DNA of 64,000 bases from JBBQZP01 sp038207585. Its GTDB lineage: Bacteria > Pseudomonadota > Alphaproteobacteria > Rhodobacterales > Rhodobacteraceae. The DNA is taken from contig JBBQZP010000003.1 in assembly GCA_038207585.1 (NCBI GenBank), positions 108,249-172,248 of the forward strand. Direction: 5' to 3'. The translations under genes and the position numbers were made by a program. Positions 51,657 through 60,872 of this stretch are shown here, one piece after another; positions within the stretch are counted from its first letter, which is position 1, and every line of letters starts with the position of its first letter. The notes under the pieces are model-generated. The model was given only the letters and a program-made list of their open reading frames with translations, was not told the origin of the DNA and searched no databases.

Positions 51657-53252
51657 TCACGCAACGTCAAACTCCAGCGGTTTGACCTGCTGAAACATTC
51701 CTGTCGATTCCAGCGTTTCCACAACCTTGGGATCAATCTTCTGGTCCAGATACAGAATCGCAATCGCCTCTTTCGCAGCACCGGCCCGGCCAAGTGTAAA
51801 GTTGGCGATGTTGACGCCGTTCTTGCCCATAGTCATGCCAAGAAGTCCAATGATTCCGGGAACATCGTCGTTTGTCGTGTAAAGCATGTGCTGACCGATT
51901 TCGGCATCAATGTTGATACCCTTGATCTGAATGAAGCGCGGTTTTCCATCGGAAAAGCAAGTACCCGCGATTGATCTTTCACGCTGTTCCGTCACGACGG
52001 TCAGCTTGATGAATGCATCGAAAACGCCGGTCTTTTCCTGCCGAGTGGTCGAGATCTGGATACCCCGTTCCTTGGCCACAATCGGCGCAGACACCATGTT
52101 AACGTCCGGATTGGTGGCCTTCATAATGCCTGCGATGGTCGCACAATTCAATGCGGCCAGATTCATGTTGGCTACAGTGCCGTCGTATAGCACGTTGATC
52201 GCAGTGATCGGCTCATCCGTCATTTGACCGACAAACGCACCAAGATGCCCGGCGAGTTTGAGCCATGGTCCCATGATCGCAGCTTCTTCTGCCGTCACGG
52301 AAGGCATGTTCAGCGCGTTTTGAACAGCGCCGGTCAACAGATAGTCCGACATCTGTTCGGCCACCTGCAATGCCACGTTTTCCTGTGCTTCGGTCGTGGC
52401 AGCACCCAGATGCGGGGTCACTACAACGCCGGGCAGGTTGAACAGCGGGCTTTCCTTGGCCGGTTCCACCGTGAACACGTCAAAGGCCGCACCTGCAACA
52501 TGACCGGATGTGATTGCGGCGGCCAGCGCCTCTTCGTCCACCAGACCGCCGCGCGCACAGTTGATGATCCGTACACCTTGCTTGCAAAGAGCAATATTCT
52601 CAGCCGAAAGAATGTTGCGTGTCTTGTCGGTCAGCGGCACATGTAGCGTGATGAAATCGGCACGGACCAACAGGTCTTCAAGTTCAACCTTCGTCACACC
52701 AAGCTGCAGCGCACGTTCTTCCGAAAGGAACGGATCGTAGGCGACAACTTTCATATGCAAACCGAGCGCTCGTTCACAAACGATGCCGCCGATGTTGCCC
52801 GCACCAATCACACCAAGGGTCTTGTTGAACAACTCGACTCCCATAAAACGGGATTTTTCCCATTTCCCACTGTGTGTGGAAGCATTCGCTTCCGGAATCT
52901 GCCGCGCAACAGCAAACATCATCGCAATGGCGTGTTCTGCCGTAGTTATTGAATTCCCGAAGGGCGTGTTCATCACGATCACCCCCTTTTTGGACGCTGC
53001 CGGGATATCGACGTTGTCAACGCCGATGCCTGCACGCCCGACTACCTTAAGGTTCGTCGCGGCCTCAAGCAATTTCGCCGTAACTTTGCTGGCCGAACGG
53101 ATTGCGAGCCCGTCATATTTTTCGATCACTGCGGCAAGGGCGTCCTTGTCCTTGCCAAGCTGCGGCAGATAGTCCACTTCAATTCCGCGATCACGGAAAA
53201 TCTGGACGGCAGTTTCGGAAAGTTCGTCGGATACGAGAACGCGGGGCGCCAT
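51657..53252 (-). CDS. serA: D-3-phosphoglycerate dehydrogenase, long form
   Basis: First step of serine synthesis. ATG at 53252 is used because GGAG lies 6 nt before it; an upstream ATG at 53264 is less well placed. The 531-residue protein is the long type: a catalytic/NAD domain (GVIGAGNIGGIVCERA; Arg in INCARGGLVDEE, His in TPHLGAATTEAQ), an intervening ASB-like domain, and a C-terminal ACT domain (MLYTTNDDVPGIIGLLG) that binds serine in other species. It lies 45 nt downstream of serC in the same operon. Confidence 0.96.
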   Translation of the reverse strand: MAPRVLVSDELSETAVQIFRDRGIEVDYLPQLGKDKDALAAVIEKYDGLAIRSASKVTAKLLEAATNLKVVGRAGIGVDNVDIPAASKKGVIVMNTPFGNSITTAEHAIAMMFAVARQIPEANASTHSGKWEKSRFMGVELFNKTLGVIGAGNIGGIVCERALGLHMKVVAYDPFLSEERALQLGVTKVELEDLLVRADFITLHVPLTDKTRNILSAENIALCKQGVRIINCARGGLVDEEALAAAITSGHVAGAAFDVFTVEPAKESPLFNLPGVVVTPHLGAATTEAQENVALQVAEQMSDYLLTGAVQNALNMPSVTAEEAAIMGPWLKLAGHLGAFVGQMTDEPITAINVLYDGTVANMNLAALNCATIAGIMKATNPDVNMVSAPIVAKERGIQISTTRQEKTGVFDAFIKLTVVTEQRERSIAGTCFSDGKPRFIQIKGINIDAEIGQHMLYTTNDDVPGIIGLLGMTMGKNGVNIANFTLGRAGAAKEAIAILYLDQKIDPKVVETLESTGMFQQVKPLEFDVA

Positions 53253-53297
53253 TGGAGACTCCATTTATGAATGAATGTTCGGCTTGAAGGGAATGTT

Positions 53298-54455
53298 TCA
53301 GTTCGCAGCCTGAAGATCCGAAATTTCGGCGTGAAACGCCCAGTCGACCCATGGCATCAGGGCCTGAATATCTCTGGTTTCGACGGTCGAACCGCACCAG
53401 ATGCGCAAACCCGGAGGTGCATCGCGGTAGGCGCCTACATCCAGTGCAACGCCTTGCGTCTCCAACCGCTTTGCGACGGCTTTGGCGAAGGCAGCACCGT
53501 TGGAAATACGCGGATCGTTGAACGTCAGGCACACGCTGGTCGTCGATGCGGTCGCAGGGTCAACAGCCAGATTGCGCAGCCATGTCGTGGCAGCAGCAAA
53601 ATCCAGCACGGCCTTCGCATTAGCTGTTGCCCGATTGATCAACGCAGGAAGCCCGCCGATGGATTTCGCCCAATGCAGCGCCACCAGATAATCCTCGACC
53701 GCCAGCATCGACGGCGTGTTGATCGTTTCGCCCTGGAATATCCCTTCGATCAGCTTACCCTTTGATGTCAGACGGAAAATCTTGGGCAGCGGCCACGCCG
53801 GAACATAGGTTTCAAGACGTTCCACCGCACGGGGCGACAGGATCAGCACGCCATGCGCGCCTTCACCGCCCAGCACCTTTTGCCAGCTGAATGTCACTAC
53901 ATCCAGCTTTTCCCACGGCAGATCCATCGCAAACGCAGCCGATGTCGCATCACACAGGGTCAGCCCGCCGCGATCAGCCGGAATCGCGTCACCATTGGGC
54001 AACCGAACGCCCGAAGTGGTGCCGTTCCAGGTGAAAAGCACGTCTTTATCAAAGTCGACCTGCGCGAGATCCACAATCTCGCCGTAGGCCGCCTGCCGCA
54101 CGTTCGCGTCCAGTTTCAACTGCTTGACCGCATCGGTCACCCAACCTTCGCCAAAGGATTCCCAAGCCAACGCCTCGACCGGGCGGGCGCCCAGAAGCGA
54201 CCACATCGCCATCTCATACGCCCCGGTGTCGGATGCGGGAACGATGCCGATGCGGTAGTCTGCGGGTACGCGAAGTATTTCGCGCGTCAGGTCAATTGCT
54301 TGTTTCAGCTTTGTTTTCCCGACAGATGCGCGATGCGAGCGACCGAGTGGCGCATCAGCAAGCATTTCAAGGGAAAAGCCGGGGATCTTGGCGCATGGGC
54401 CAGAAGAAAAGCGCGGATTTGCCGGCCGCGCTGCCGGGGTCTTCAGATCAGACAT
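53298..54455 (-). CDS. serC: Phosphoserine aminotransferase
   Basis: Converts 3-phosphohydroxypyruvate to phosphoserine with PLP. The ATG at 54455 has AAGGA upstream, giving 385 residues. The PLP lysine is in VVTFSWQKVLGGEGAHG; RFSSGPCAK at the start and RSHRASVGK are the phosphate-binding regions of the alphaproteobacterial SerC subgroup. It is first in serC-serA and divergent from serB, bringing all three serine genes together. Its leader contains alternative hairpins. Confidence 0.96.
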   Translation of the reverse strand: MSDLKTPAARPANPRFSSGPCAKIPGFSLEMLADAPLGRSHRASVGKTKLKQAIDLTREILRVPADYRIGIVPASDTGAYEMAMWSLLGARPVEALAWESFGEGWVTDAVKQLKLDANVRQAAYGEIVDLAQVDFDKDVLFTWNGTTSGVRLPNGDAIPADRGGLTLCDATSAAFAMDLPWEKLDVVTFSWQKVLGGEGAHGVLILSPRAVERLETYVPAWPLPKIFRLTSKGKLIEGIFQGETINTPSMLAVEDYLVALHWAKSIGGLPALINRATANAKAVLDFAAATTWLRNLAVDPATASTTSVCLTFNDPRISNGAAFAKAVAKRLETQGVALDVGAYRDAPPGLRIWCGSTVETRDIQALMPWVDWAFHAEISDLQAAN

Positions 54456-54466
54456 GGTATCCTTCC

Positions 54467-54535
54467 AGATAAATGCCCACCGTTGGGGGTGGGTGTCCCA
54501 CTTGTGGCGATACGTCCAATCCGGGTCTGGCACAA
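54467..54535 (-). promoter_or_regulatory. serC promoter and structured leader (candidate serC RNA motif)
   Basis: On the minus strand TTGTGC (54535-54530), a 17-nt spacer and TATCGC (54512-54507) form a plausible promoter. The leader just below can fold as GTGGG-ACA-CCCAC (54501-54489) or as CCCACC-N6-GGTGGG (54493-54476); the two share five bases and exclude each other. The second lies about 10 nt before the ribosome binding site. A conserved serC leader motif has been described in Alphaproteobacteria; I cannot check its consensus here. Confidence 0.4.
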
Positions 54536-54602
54536 GCAGAATTTTTGCCCTAGAGCGGCGCTTGAGGTGGCAAAACCGACGCCCCGCAGGAAAGGTCCAG
54601 AC

Positions 54603-55475
54603 ATGTTTGTCGCAACGCTGATCACCGGTCCCGCCCGCCCGACGCTGGACCGCGCCACGGTTGAGACCCTGCGCGATGCATGGGGCGGCGGCGATGCGAT
54701 CTGGCTGAAGCCCGGCGTCGCGGCGGAATTTTCGCTGCGCGCCATGCCGGAAAATCGCTGGGATGTCTGGCGGGGTTTGCAGGATTTGCGCGTCGATCTG
54801 GTTGTGCAGCGGATCGAAGGACGCTGCAAAAAGATACTATTGGCGGATATGGACAGCACGATGATCGGGCAGGAATGCATCGACGAATTGGCCGACGCAG
54901 CGGGGGTCGGCGAGCATGTGGCAGGCATCACGGCGCGCGCAATGAACGGCGAATTGAATTTTGAGGAAGCTCTGCAAGAGCGGGTGGCGCTGCTTAAAGG
55001 GTTGGATGCGAGCGTTATTGAACAAGTGTTCACAAACCGCATCACGATGACGTCTGGTGGTTTGGCTTTGATCGCCACGATGAAGGCGAACGGCGGTTAT
55101 ACAGCTTTGGTGTCGGGCGGGTTCACCGATTTCACTTCGCGCGTGGCCGCGGCCCTGGGGTTTGATGAAAATCGGGCGAACACGTTGATTATCAAGGATT
55201 GCGCGCTGACCGGCACCGTAGCAGAGCCTATTCTGGGGCGCGAAGCCAAGGTTCAGGCTTTGGATGAAATCGCCGCAAAGCACGGCCTTACGGAGCAGGA
55301 TGTGATCGCCGTTGGCGACGGTGCGAATGATCTGGGCATGCTTGGGCGGGCAGGTACAGGCGTGGCGCTGCACGCCAAGCCATCCGTTGCAGCACAATGC
55401 GACGTGCGAATCAACTTTGGCGATTTGACAGCACTTCTGTATCTGCAAGGCTATGGTGAGGCAGATTTTGCCTGA
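54603..55475 (+). CDS. serB: Phosphoserine phosphatase
   Basis: Last step of serine synthesis. From the ATG at 54603, with AGGAAAGG upstream, the protein has 290 residues. The HAD motifs are LLADMDSTMIG (DxDxT nucleophile), SGGFTDF and VGDGANDLGML. The N-terminal 80 residues form the SerB-type accessory domain. A longer frame reading back through serC was rejected because it is antisense to serC. It is divergent from serC, with 147 bp for both promoters. Confidence 0.95.
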   Translation: MFVATLITGPARPTLDRATVETLRDAWGGGDAIWLKPGVAAEFSLRAMPENRWDVWRGLQDLRVDLVVQRIEGRCKKILLADMDSTMIGQECIDELADAAGVGEHVAGITARAMNGELNFEEALQERVALLKGLDASVIEQVFTNRITMTSGGLALIATMKANGGYTALVSGGFTDFTSRVAAALGFDENRANTLIIKDCALTGTVAEPILGREAKVQALDEIAAKHGLTEQDVIAVGDGANDLGMLGRAGTGVALHAKPSVAAQCDVRINFGDLTALLYLQGYGEADFA

Positions 55476-55588
55476 CCCGTGAGCGTGCAGCAATGATGGA
55501 CGTTTCATAAAGCGGTTCGTTTGTGTGACGGAGGCTTTACTTTGGCTCGCGACGGGTCGATCAGAGCGCGCCAGACCGAGAAGTGCAA

Positions 55589-56347
55589 ATGTTCGAAGTT
55601 TCCCTCACCCTCGCCCTGATCCTGATTGCCTCGGCGTTTGTCGCTGGGGTCGTTGACAGCATCGCCGGTGGGGGCGGGCTGATCACGCTGCCGATGCTGC
55701 TGTTTTGTGGCGCAACGCCGGTGCAGGCACTTTCGACCAACAAGGTGCAGGGCACGTTCGGGGCGGCAACAGCGGCAATTTCTTATGCGATGGCAGGTCA
55801 GGTGCAGCCCCGGCGGCAGATCGGTGCTGCGATGCTGGCTTTCGCGGCAGGGTGCGGCGGCGCGCTCATCGCATCGCATGTGCCGACCGCGTGGTTCCGC
55901 ATGGCCCTTCCCGTGATTCTGATCGGAATTGCCGCATTCTTTGCGCTGAAACCGGGGCTGACGGATGCGGACCGCGCGCAGCGGATCACGCCCGCCGCAT
56001 TCACCGCCTTTGTTGTGCCGATGATCGGGATGTATGATGGAATCATAGGCCCCGGTGCGGGCGCGTTCTACATGATCGGCTTTGTGCTTCTGGCCGGATA
56101 CGGCGTGCTGAAAGCCACCGCGCATACGAAATTCCTGAACTTCGCGTCCAATTTCGGCGGGCTGGTGGTTTTTGCCGCTCAGGGTGCGCCGTGGTGGGCG
56201 ATCGGGCTGGCGATGGGGCTTGCGCAGATTGCAGGCGCGCGGCTTGGGTCGCGGCTGGCGATGCGCGTGGGTGCACGGGTGATCAAGCCGTTGCTGGTTG
56301 TGACCTCGACCCTGCTGGCACTTCGGCTTTTGTGGCAAATGCTTTAA
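55589..56347 (+). CDS. TSUP family (TauE/SafE-like) permease
   Basis: A 252-residue inner-membrane protein from the ATG at 55589; a GTG two codons upstream is possible. About eight hydrophobic segments are visible. The two TSUP repeats carry GVVDSIAGGGGLITLPMLL and MYDGIIGPGAGAFYMIGFVLL. Members transport sulfite, sulfoacetate or other organosulfur anions; YfcA-like proteins have unknown substrates. Its stop codon overlaps that of the convergent zapE by 4 nt. Confidence 0.9.
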   Translation: MFEVSLTLALILIASAFVAGVVDSIAGGGGLITLPMLLFCGATPVQALSTNKVQGTFGAATAAISYAMAGQVQPRRQIGAAMLAFAAGCGGALIASHVPTAWFRMALPVILIGIAAFFALKPGLTDADRAQRITPAAFTAFVVPMIGMYDGIIGPGAGAFYMIGFVLLAGYGVLKATAHTKFLNFASNFGGLVVFAAQGAPWWAIGLAMGLAQIAGARLGSRLAMRVGARVIKPLLVVTSTLLALRLLWQML

Positions 56348-57417
56348 GCGCCCCAATCCACCGATTGCATTTCGCGCAAGCGGCTGGCGGTGCGTTCGAA
56401 TTCAAACGATCCCGCACCCTCGATGTATAGCCGCTCTGGCACATCGGCGGCCGAGGCGACTAGCCGCACCCGTGCCTCGTAGAGCGTGTCGATCAGGGTG
56501 ACGAACCGTTTTGCCTCGTTGTAATTTCCCGATGACAGCTGCGGAATATCCTCAAGGATCAGCACCCGCAGCGCTGCTGCAATCGCCAGATAATCGGCCG
56601 GGCCCAAGGGCTTGGCGCACAGGTCCCAGAACGTCGCACGGCCCACGCCATTGGCAAACTGCGGCACAGCTACATCGCGCCCGTTCACCCGCAGCGTCAG
56701 CGGCCCGGCCACCGCGCCATCCGTCAGGTCGCGCCAAATTGCCGAAATCTGCGGCCCGGCCTTGCCTGCCGGGTAAAAATAGACCTGCGCGCCTTCCAGC
56801 CGGTGCTGGCGATAATCGGTCGGGCTGTCCAGTGCTACAACCCGCATCCTGTCGCGCAGAAGGTCGATGAACGGCAGGAATAGCGCGCGGTTCAGCCCGT
56901 CCTTGTACAAATCCTCGGGCGGGCGGTTCGAGGTCGCAACAATCACGACGCCCGCGGCAAACAGCTTTTCAAACAACCGCCCCACGATCATCGCATCGGT
57001 GATGTCGGTGATCTGCATTTCGTCGAATGCCAGCAATCGCAGGCCCTGCGCCACATCATCGGCCACCGGTGCCAGCGCATCCTCAACACCCGTCTTGCGG
57101 GCGGCGTGCATACCGCGGTGCAGATCCTGCATGAAGGCGTGAAAATGCACGCGCCGTTTGCCCACAATATCCAGATTGGCCACGAACATATCCATCAGCA
57201 TGGATTTGCCGCGCCCTACCCCGCCCCACAGGTAAATACCCTTGGGCGGTGCTGGCGGCTTGGCGAAAAGGCCGCTCAACAGCCCGGTTTTGCGATCGGG
57301 GTGATCCTCCAGCCAAAGCCTTAGCCCGTCCAGCTGGCGCACCAGATCGGCCTGCGCCACATCGGGTTTCAGGCTGCCATTGGCAACACGGGCCTCATAA
57401 TCCTGAACAAGCGTCAT
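56344..57417 (-). CDS. zapE: Cell division protein ZapE (AFG1-like ATPase)
   Basis: A 357-residue AAA-type ATPase of the ZapE/AFG1/LACE1 family. Walker A is GGVGRGKSMLMDMF, Walker B LLAFDEMQITD, and sensor residues are in IVATSNRPPEDLY. In E. coli ZapE binds FtsZ and affects ring stability at late division and under low oxygen; mitochondrial relatives aid protein quality control. The gene lies 48 nt downstream of tRNA-Lys. Confidence 0.94.
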   Translation of the reverse strand: MTLVQDYEARVANGSLKPDVAQADLVRQLDGLRLWLEDHPDRKTGLLSGLFAKPPAPPKGIYLWGGVGRGKSMLMDMFVANLDIVGKRRVHFHAFMQDLHRGMHAARKTGVEDALAPVADDVAQGLRLLAFDEMQITDITDAMIVGRLFEKLFAAGVVIVATSNRPPEDLYKDGLNRALFLPFIDLLRDRMRVVALDSPTDYRQHRLEGAQVYFYPAGKAGPQISAIWRDLTDGAVAGPLTLRVNGRDVAVPQFANGVGRATFWDLCAKPLGPADYLAIAAALRVLILEDIPQLSSGNYNEAKRFVTLIDTLYEARVRLVASAADVPERLYIEGAGSFEFERTASRLREMQSVDWGA

Positions 57418-57465
57418 GTCAGGGGTTTAGCCTGCCCGCGAAGCGCTGAAAAGTCAGTAAAGAAG

Positions 57466-57541
57466 TGGTGAGCCCGTCGGGATCCGAACCCGAGACCTAC
57501 TGATTAAAAGTCAGTTGCTCTACCAACTGAGCTACAGGCCC
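57466..57541 (-). tRNA. tRNA-Lys (anticodon TTT)
   Basis: A 76-nt cloverleaf on the minus strand: acceptor GGGCCTG with CGGGCTC, D-arm AGCTCAGTTGGTAGAGC, anticodon arm CTGACTTTTAATCAG with TTT, T-arm GGGTTCGGATCCC, and an encoded CCA end. Confidence 0.97.
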
Positions 57542-57647
57542 ACAACAGGGGTTTTCCTAGGAACTTCGCGGCAGAGGGTCAAGGGCGAAAACGCATAAAC
57601 ACCGGGCGGGCTGGCAAAAAGACCGAAGGGGGCGTATATCGCAGCGC

Positions 57648-58478
57648 ATGATGGATATGCGCGCCAACACCGCCTTTATGAAGATGCACGGGCTGGGCAA
57701 TGATTTCGTGGTGATCGACTCGCGCGGGCGGGATCGCGTGACCACATCTGCATTGGCGCGGGCCTTGGGCGACAGACATCGCGGCGTGGGGTTCGACCAG
57801 TTGGCCGAGATTCGCGATACCGATGGCGCCGATTTCGCGCTGGAGTTCTGGAACAGTGATGGCAGCCGGGCCGGGGCGTGCGGCAATGCAACGCGCTGTG
57901 TGGCGGGCTTTGTGATGGCCGGGATCGGGCGCGATGATGTGTCCCTGACCACGCCGCGCGGGCTTTTACGGGCGGTGCGGGAGGGCGGGCTGGTTTCTGT
58001 GAACATGGGCCATCCACAGCGGGATTGGCACGAGATTCCGCTCGCATCGGACGTGGATGCCTTGCATCTGCCGCTGCCTGGCGACCCTGTGGCGATAGGC
58101 ATGGGCAACCCGCATTGCGTGTTTTTCGTGCCTGACGCCGACGCGGTGGACGTGCAAGGCCTTGGCGCACGGTTCGAGAATGACCCGCTGTTTCCCGAGC
58201 GCACGAATGTCGAATTCGTCAGTCTGATCGCGCCGGATCACTTGCGGATGCGGGTGTGGGAGCGCGGCGTGGGCATCACCTTGGCCTGCGGGTCGGGTGT
58301 GTGTGCGGCGGCGGTCGCGGCGCAGCTGCGCGGGCTGACCGGGCGTGCGGTTCGGATTGATGTTGATGGCGGCACGCTTGCGGTGGATTGGCGCGACGAT
58401 GGCGTCTGGATGACCGGCCCCACGGCGCATGTGTTCGATGGTGTTCTGACGCCCGAGTTTCTGGCGGCACATCCGTGA
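57648..58478 (+). CDS. dapF: Diaminopimelate epimerase
   Basis: Converts LL- to meso-diaminopimelate for lysine and peptidoglycan. A 276-residue protein with the two catalytic cysteines in GACGNATRCV and ACGSGVCAAA, and the start MKMHGLGNDFVVID. Three close in-frame ATG codons (57648, 57651, 57657) leave the exact start open. The stop codon overlaps the mtaB GTG. Confidence 0.96.
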   Translation: MMDMRANTAFMKMHGLGNDFVVIDSRGRDRVTTSALARALGDRHRGVGFDQLAEIRDTDGADFALEFWNSDGSRAGACGNATRCVAGFVMAGIGRDDVSLTTPRGLLRAVREGGLVSVNMGHPQRDWHEIPLASDVDALHLPLPGDPVAIGMGNPHCVFFVPDADAVDVQGLGARFENDPLFPERTNVEFVSLIAPDHLRMRVWERGVGITLACGSGVCAAAVAAQLRGLTGRAVRIDVDGGTLAVDWRDDGVWMTGPTAHVFDGVLTPEFLAAHP

Positions 58479-59728
58479 ACGCGCCGATCTTTACCACGCA
58501 TGGTTGCCGTCTGAACGCCTATGAGACTGAGGCGATGAAGGAACTTGCCGCAGCCGCTGGTTTGCAAGACGCGGTGATTGTGAACACTTGTGCGGTTACG
58601 GCCGAAGCAGTGCGCAAAGCCAAGCAGGAAATACGCCGGATGTCGCGCGACCACCCCGGCGCGCCGATCATCGTGACGGGTTGTGCGGCACAGACCGAGC
58701 CGGAAACATTCGCCGCAATGCCCGAGGTTGCGCGCGTGATCGGCAACACAGAAAAGATGCAGGCCGCCACATGGCAGGGCCTGCGCGCACCCGATCTGAT
58801 TGGCCAGACGGAACGGGTACAGGTCGATGACATCATGTCGGTGCGCGAAACAGCGGGGCATCTGATCGACGGGTTCGGGCGGCACCGCGCCTATGTGCAG
58901 GTTCAGAATGGCTGCGATCATCGCTGTACGTTCTGCATTATTCCCTACGGCCGTGGAAACTCGCGTTCGGTGCCGGCGGGGGTGGTGGTTGAACAGATCA
59001 AGCGTCTGGTAGGCAAGGGTTTTCTTGAAGTCGTGCTGACCGGTGTTGACTTGACCTCCTGGGGCGCTGACCTGCCCGCAACGCCGCGCCTGGGCGATCT
59101 GGTGATGCGTATTCTGCGATTGGTGCCAGACCTTGCGCGCCTGCGGATCAGTTCGATCGACAGCATCGAAGTTGACCCTTCCCTGATGCAGGCCATCGCC
59201 ACCGAACCGCGCCTGATGCCGCATCTGCACCTGTCCTTGCAGGCGGGCGATGACATGGTTCTCAAGCGCATGAAACGCCGCCATTTGCGCGACGAAGCTA
59301 TCCGCTTCTGCGAAGACGCCCGGCGTTTGCGACCCGACATCGTGTTCGGGGCTGACATCATTGCAGGTTTTCCGACGGAAACCGAACAGATGTTTACAAA
59401 CTCGGTTTCGCTTGTGCAGGATTGCGGTCTGACCTTCCTGCATGTGTTCCCCTATTCGCCCCGCAAGGGTACACCCGCCGCCCGGATGCCGCAGGTTCGG
59501 GGGCCGGATATCAAGGATCGCGCGGCGCGCTTGCGAGCGGCAGGGGAGGCGGCTTTGGCACGCCACCTGCAAGCGCAAGTCGGCAAGACCCACCGCATCC
59601 TGACCGAAGGCCCGCATATGGGCCGCACCGAAGGCTTTGCGGAAGTGACGTTTGCAAGCCCGCAACCCGATGGCAAGATCATTGAAGCCCGCGTCACCGG
59701 AGTGTCCGACAATCGCCTTACGGCCTGA
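58475..59728 (+). CDS. mtaB: tRNA t6A37 methylthiotransferase
   Basis: A radical-SAM enzyme that adds a methylthio group to t6A37 in tRNA. The GTG at 58475 overlaps the dapF stop as GTGA; 417 residues. The UPF0004 domain has three Cys in THGCRLNAYE, VNTCAVT and VTGCAAQ. The radical-SAM triad is in GCDHRCTFCIIPYGRG. A TRAM-like C-terminus follows. Lacking a strong ribosome binding site, it is probably translated by coupling to dapF. It overlaps the convergent LacI gene by 11 bp. Confidence 0.95.
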   Translation: MNAPIFTTHGCRLNAYETEAMKELAAAAGLQDAVIVNTCAVTAEAVRKAKQEIRRMSRDHPGAPIIVTGCAAQTEPETFAAMPEVARVIGNTEKMQAATWQGLRAPDLIGQTERVQVDDIMSVRETAGHLIDGFGRHRAYVQVQNGCDHRCTFCIIPYGRGNSRSVPAGVVVEQIKRLVGKGFLEVVLTGVDLTSWGADLPATPRLGDLVMRILRLVPDLARLRISSIDSIEVDPSLMQAIATEPRLMPHLHLSLQAGDDMVLKRMKRRHLRDEAIRFCEDARRLRPDIVFGADIIAGFPTETEQMFTNSVSLVQDCGLTFLHVFPYSPRKGTPAARMPQVRGPDIKDRAARLRAAGEAALARHLQAQVGKTHRILTEGPHMGRTEGFAEVTFASPQPDGKIIEARVTGVSDNRLTA

Positions 59729-60746
59729 CGCGGATTGTATCACCCGGCTGCAAGGTCGGCTCCATTTCGATGACTTGCGTCCCTGTCGCCGCATCATCCA
59801 ACCCGGCGACGATCTGCGCCGCACGCTGACCGATTGCCAAACGACAGGCATCCATCGACGCCAGTTTGCGCGGCAACCCGTCCAGAAGTTCAACCCCGTT
59901 AAACCCGGCCAGCCCGATCTTTCTCGGCACGTCCATGCCTTTCTCAAGGCAATACAAAAGCCCACCCGCGCCGATCATGTCATTGGAATAATAAAGAAAA
60001 TCCAGTTCGGGTGAGCGTTTCAGGATACTTTCAGTCATCTCGCGCCCCTTCAGAAGGGCCGATCCGCCAGAATAGAACTCCTGATCTTCCAGCGTCAGGC
60101 CAACCTTCGCAAGCCCCTCTTGAAACCCCTCCAGCCGTTTCCGTGCGCGGTGATCTTCGGGCATCTTGGTGCCCAGAAAGCCAATCCGCCGGTAGCCCGC
60201 CGCCGCAATCGCCTCCGCCATATGCAAACCCGCACGACGGTGCGAGATGCCCACCGCATGATCCACAGGCGTTCCATCAACATCCATGATTTCCACAATC
60301 GGAATGCCCGCATTGGCCAGCATCGCACGCGCGGCGGGCGTATGTTCCAGACCGGCGATGATCACGCCGCTGGGTCGCCAAGACAGCATTTCGTAAAGCA
60401 CCGCCTCTTCGCGATCAGTCGAATAGTTCGTTACCCCGACGACTGGCTGCAGGGCCGTGTCATCCAGCACATCTGAAATACCTGTCAGCACTTCGGGGAA
60501 CACCATGTTCGACAGCGAAGGAATGATCACCGCCACCAGATTGACGCGCTGACTGGCTAAAGCGCCGGCAATCTTGTTGGGCACATAGCCAAGCCTGCGC
60601 GCGGCGTCCAGAACGCGTATGCGCGTGGCATCCGACACATCACCGCGCGCGCGCAAAACGCGGCTCACGGTCATTTCGCTGACGCCCGAAGCCTCGGATA
60701 CATCGCGCAGGGTCAAGGGGCGGCGGGGGGGCGGGATCAGGGCCAA
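59718..60746 (-). CDS. LacI/GalR-family transcriptional regulator (GntR-like)
   Basis: A 342-residue regulator if started at TTG 60746, which has GAAGG 10 nt before it; no ATG or GTG is better placed, so the start is provisional. The helix-turn-helix is LTLRDVSEASGVSEMTVSRVLR (seen as SEASGVSEMTVSRVLR), with the hinge region PNKIAGALASQR. The ligand domain begins NLVAVIIPSLSNMVFPEVLTG and resembles gluconate-type GntR regulators. No sugar gene is adjacent, so target genes are unknown. A palindromic site upstream suggests self-control. Confidence 0.88.
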   Translation of the reverse strand: MALIPPPRRPLTLRDVSEASGVSEMTVSRVLRARGDVSDATRIRVLDAARRLGYVPNKIAGALASQRVNLVAVIIPSLSNMVFPEVLTGISDVLDDTALQPVVGVTNYSTDREEAVLYEMLSWRPSGVIIAGLEHTPAARAMLANAGIPIVEIMDVDGTPVDHAVGISHRRAGLHMAEAIAAAGYRRIGFLGTKMPEDHRARKRLEGFQEGLAKVGLTLEDQEFYSGGSALLKGREMTESILKRSPELDFLYYSNDMIGAGGLLYCLEKGMDVPRKIGLAGFNGVELLDGLPRKLASMDACRLAIGQRAAQIVAGLDDAATGTQVIEMEPTLQPGDTIRVRP

Positions 60747-60778
60747 GTTGCGGTAACCTTCGTTAGTCGTCTGTTCAG

Positions 60779-60792
60779 TGTTAGCGCTATGC
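60779..60792. promoter_or_regulatory. Candidate LacI-family operator (TGTTAGCGCTATGC)
   Basis: The site has the AGCGCT core of LacI/GntR-type operators (ideal TGTTAGCGCTAACA), 33 bp upstream of the proposed regulator start. Only the right half deviates. Autoregulation is inferred. Confidence 0.4.
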
Positions 60793-60872
60793 CCCGGATT
60801 TGTCCAAGGCGCTTCACCAATGCGCGAAAGAGTTGCGCGCGTCGGCATTTGGCGGCATGACTGGAACCGCAT

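Noticed and set aside
53853..54602. N-terminal extension of SerB by 250 residues
   Set aside because: The extension is antisense to serC and lacks any pattern; the ATG at 54603 begins the normal SerB domain.
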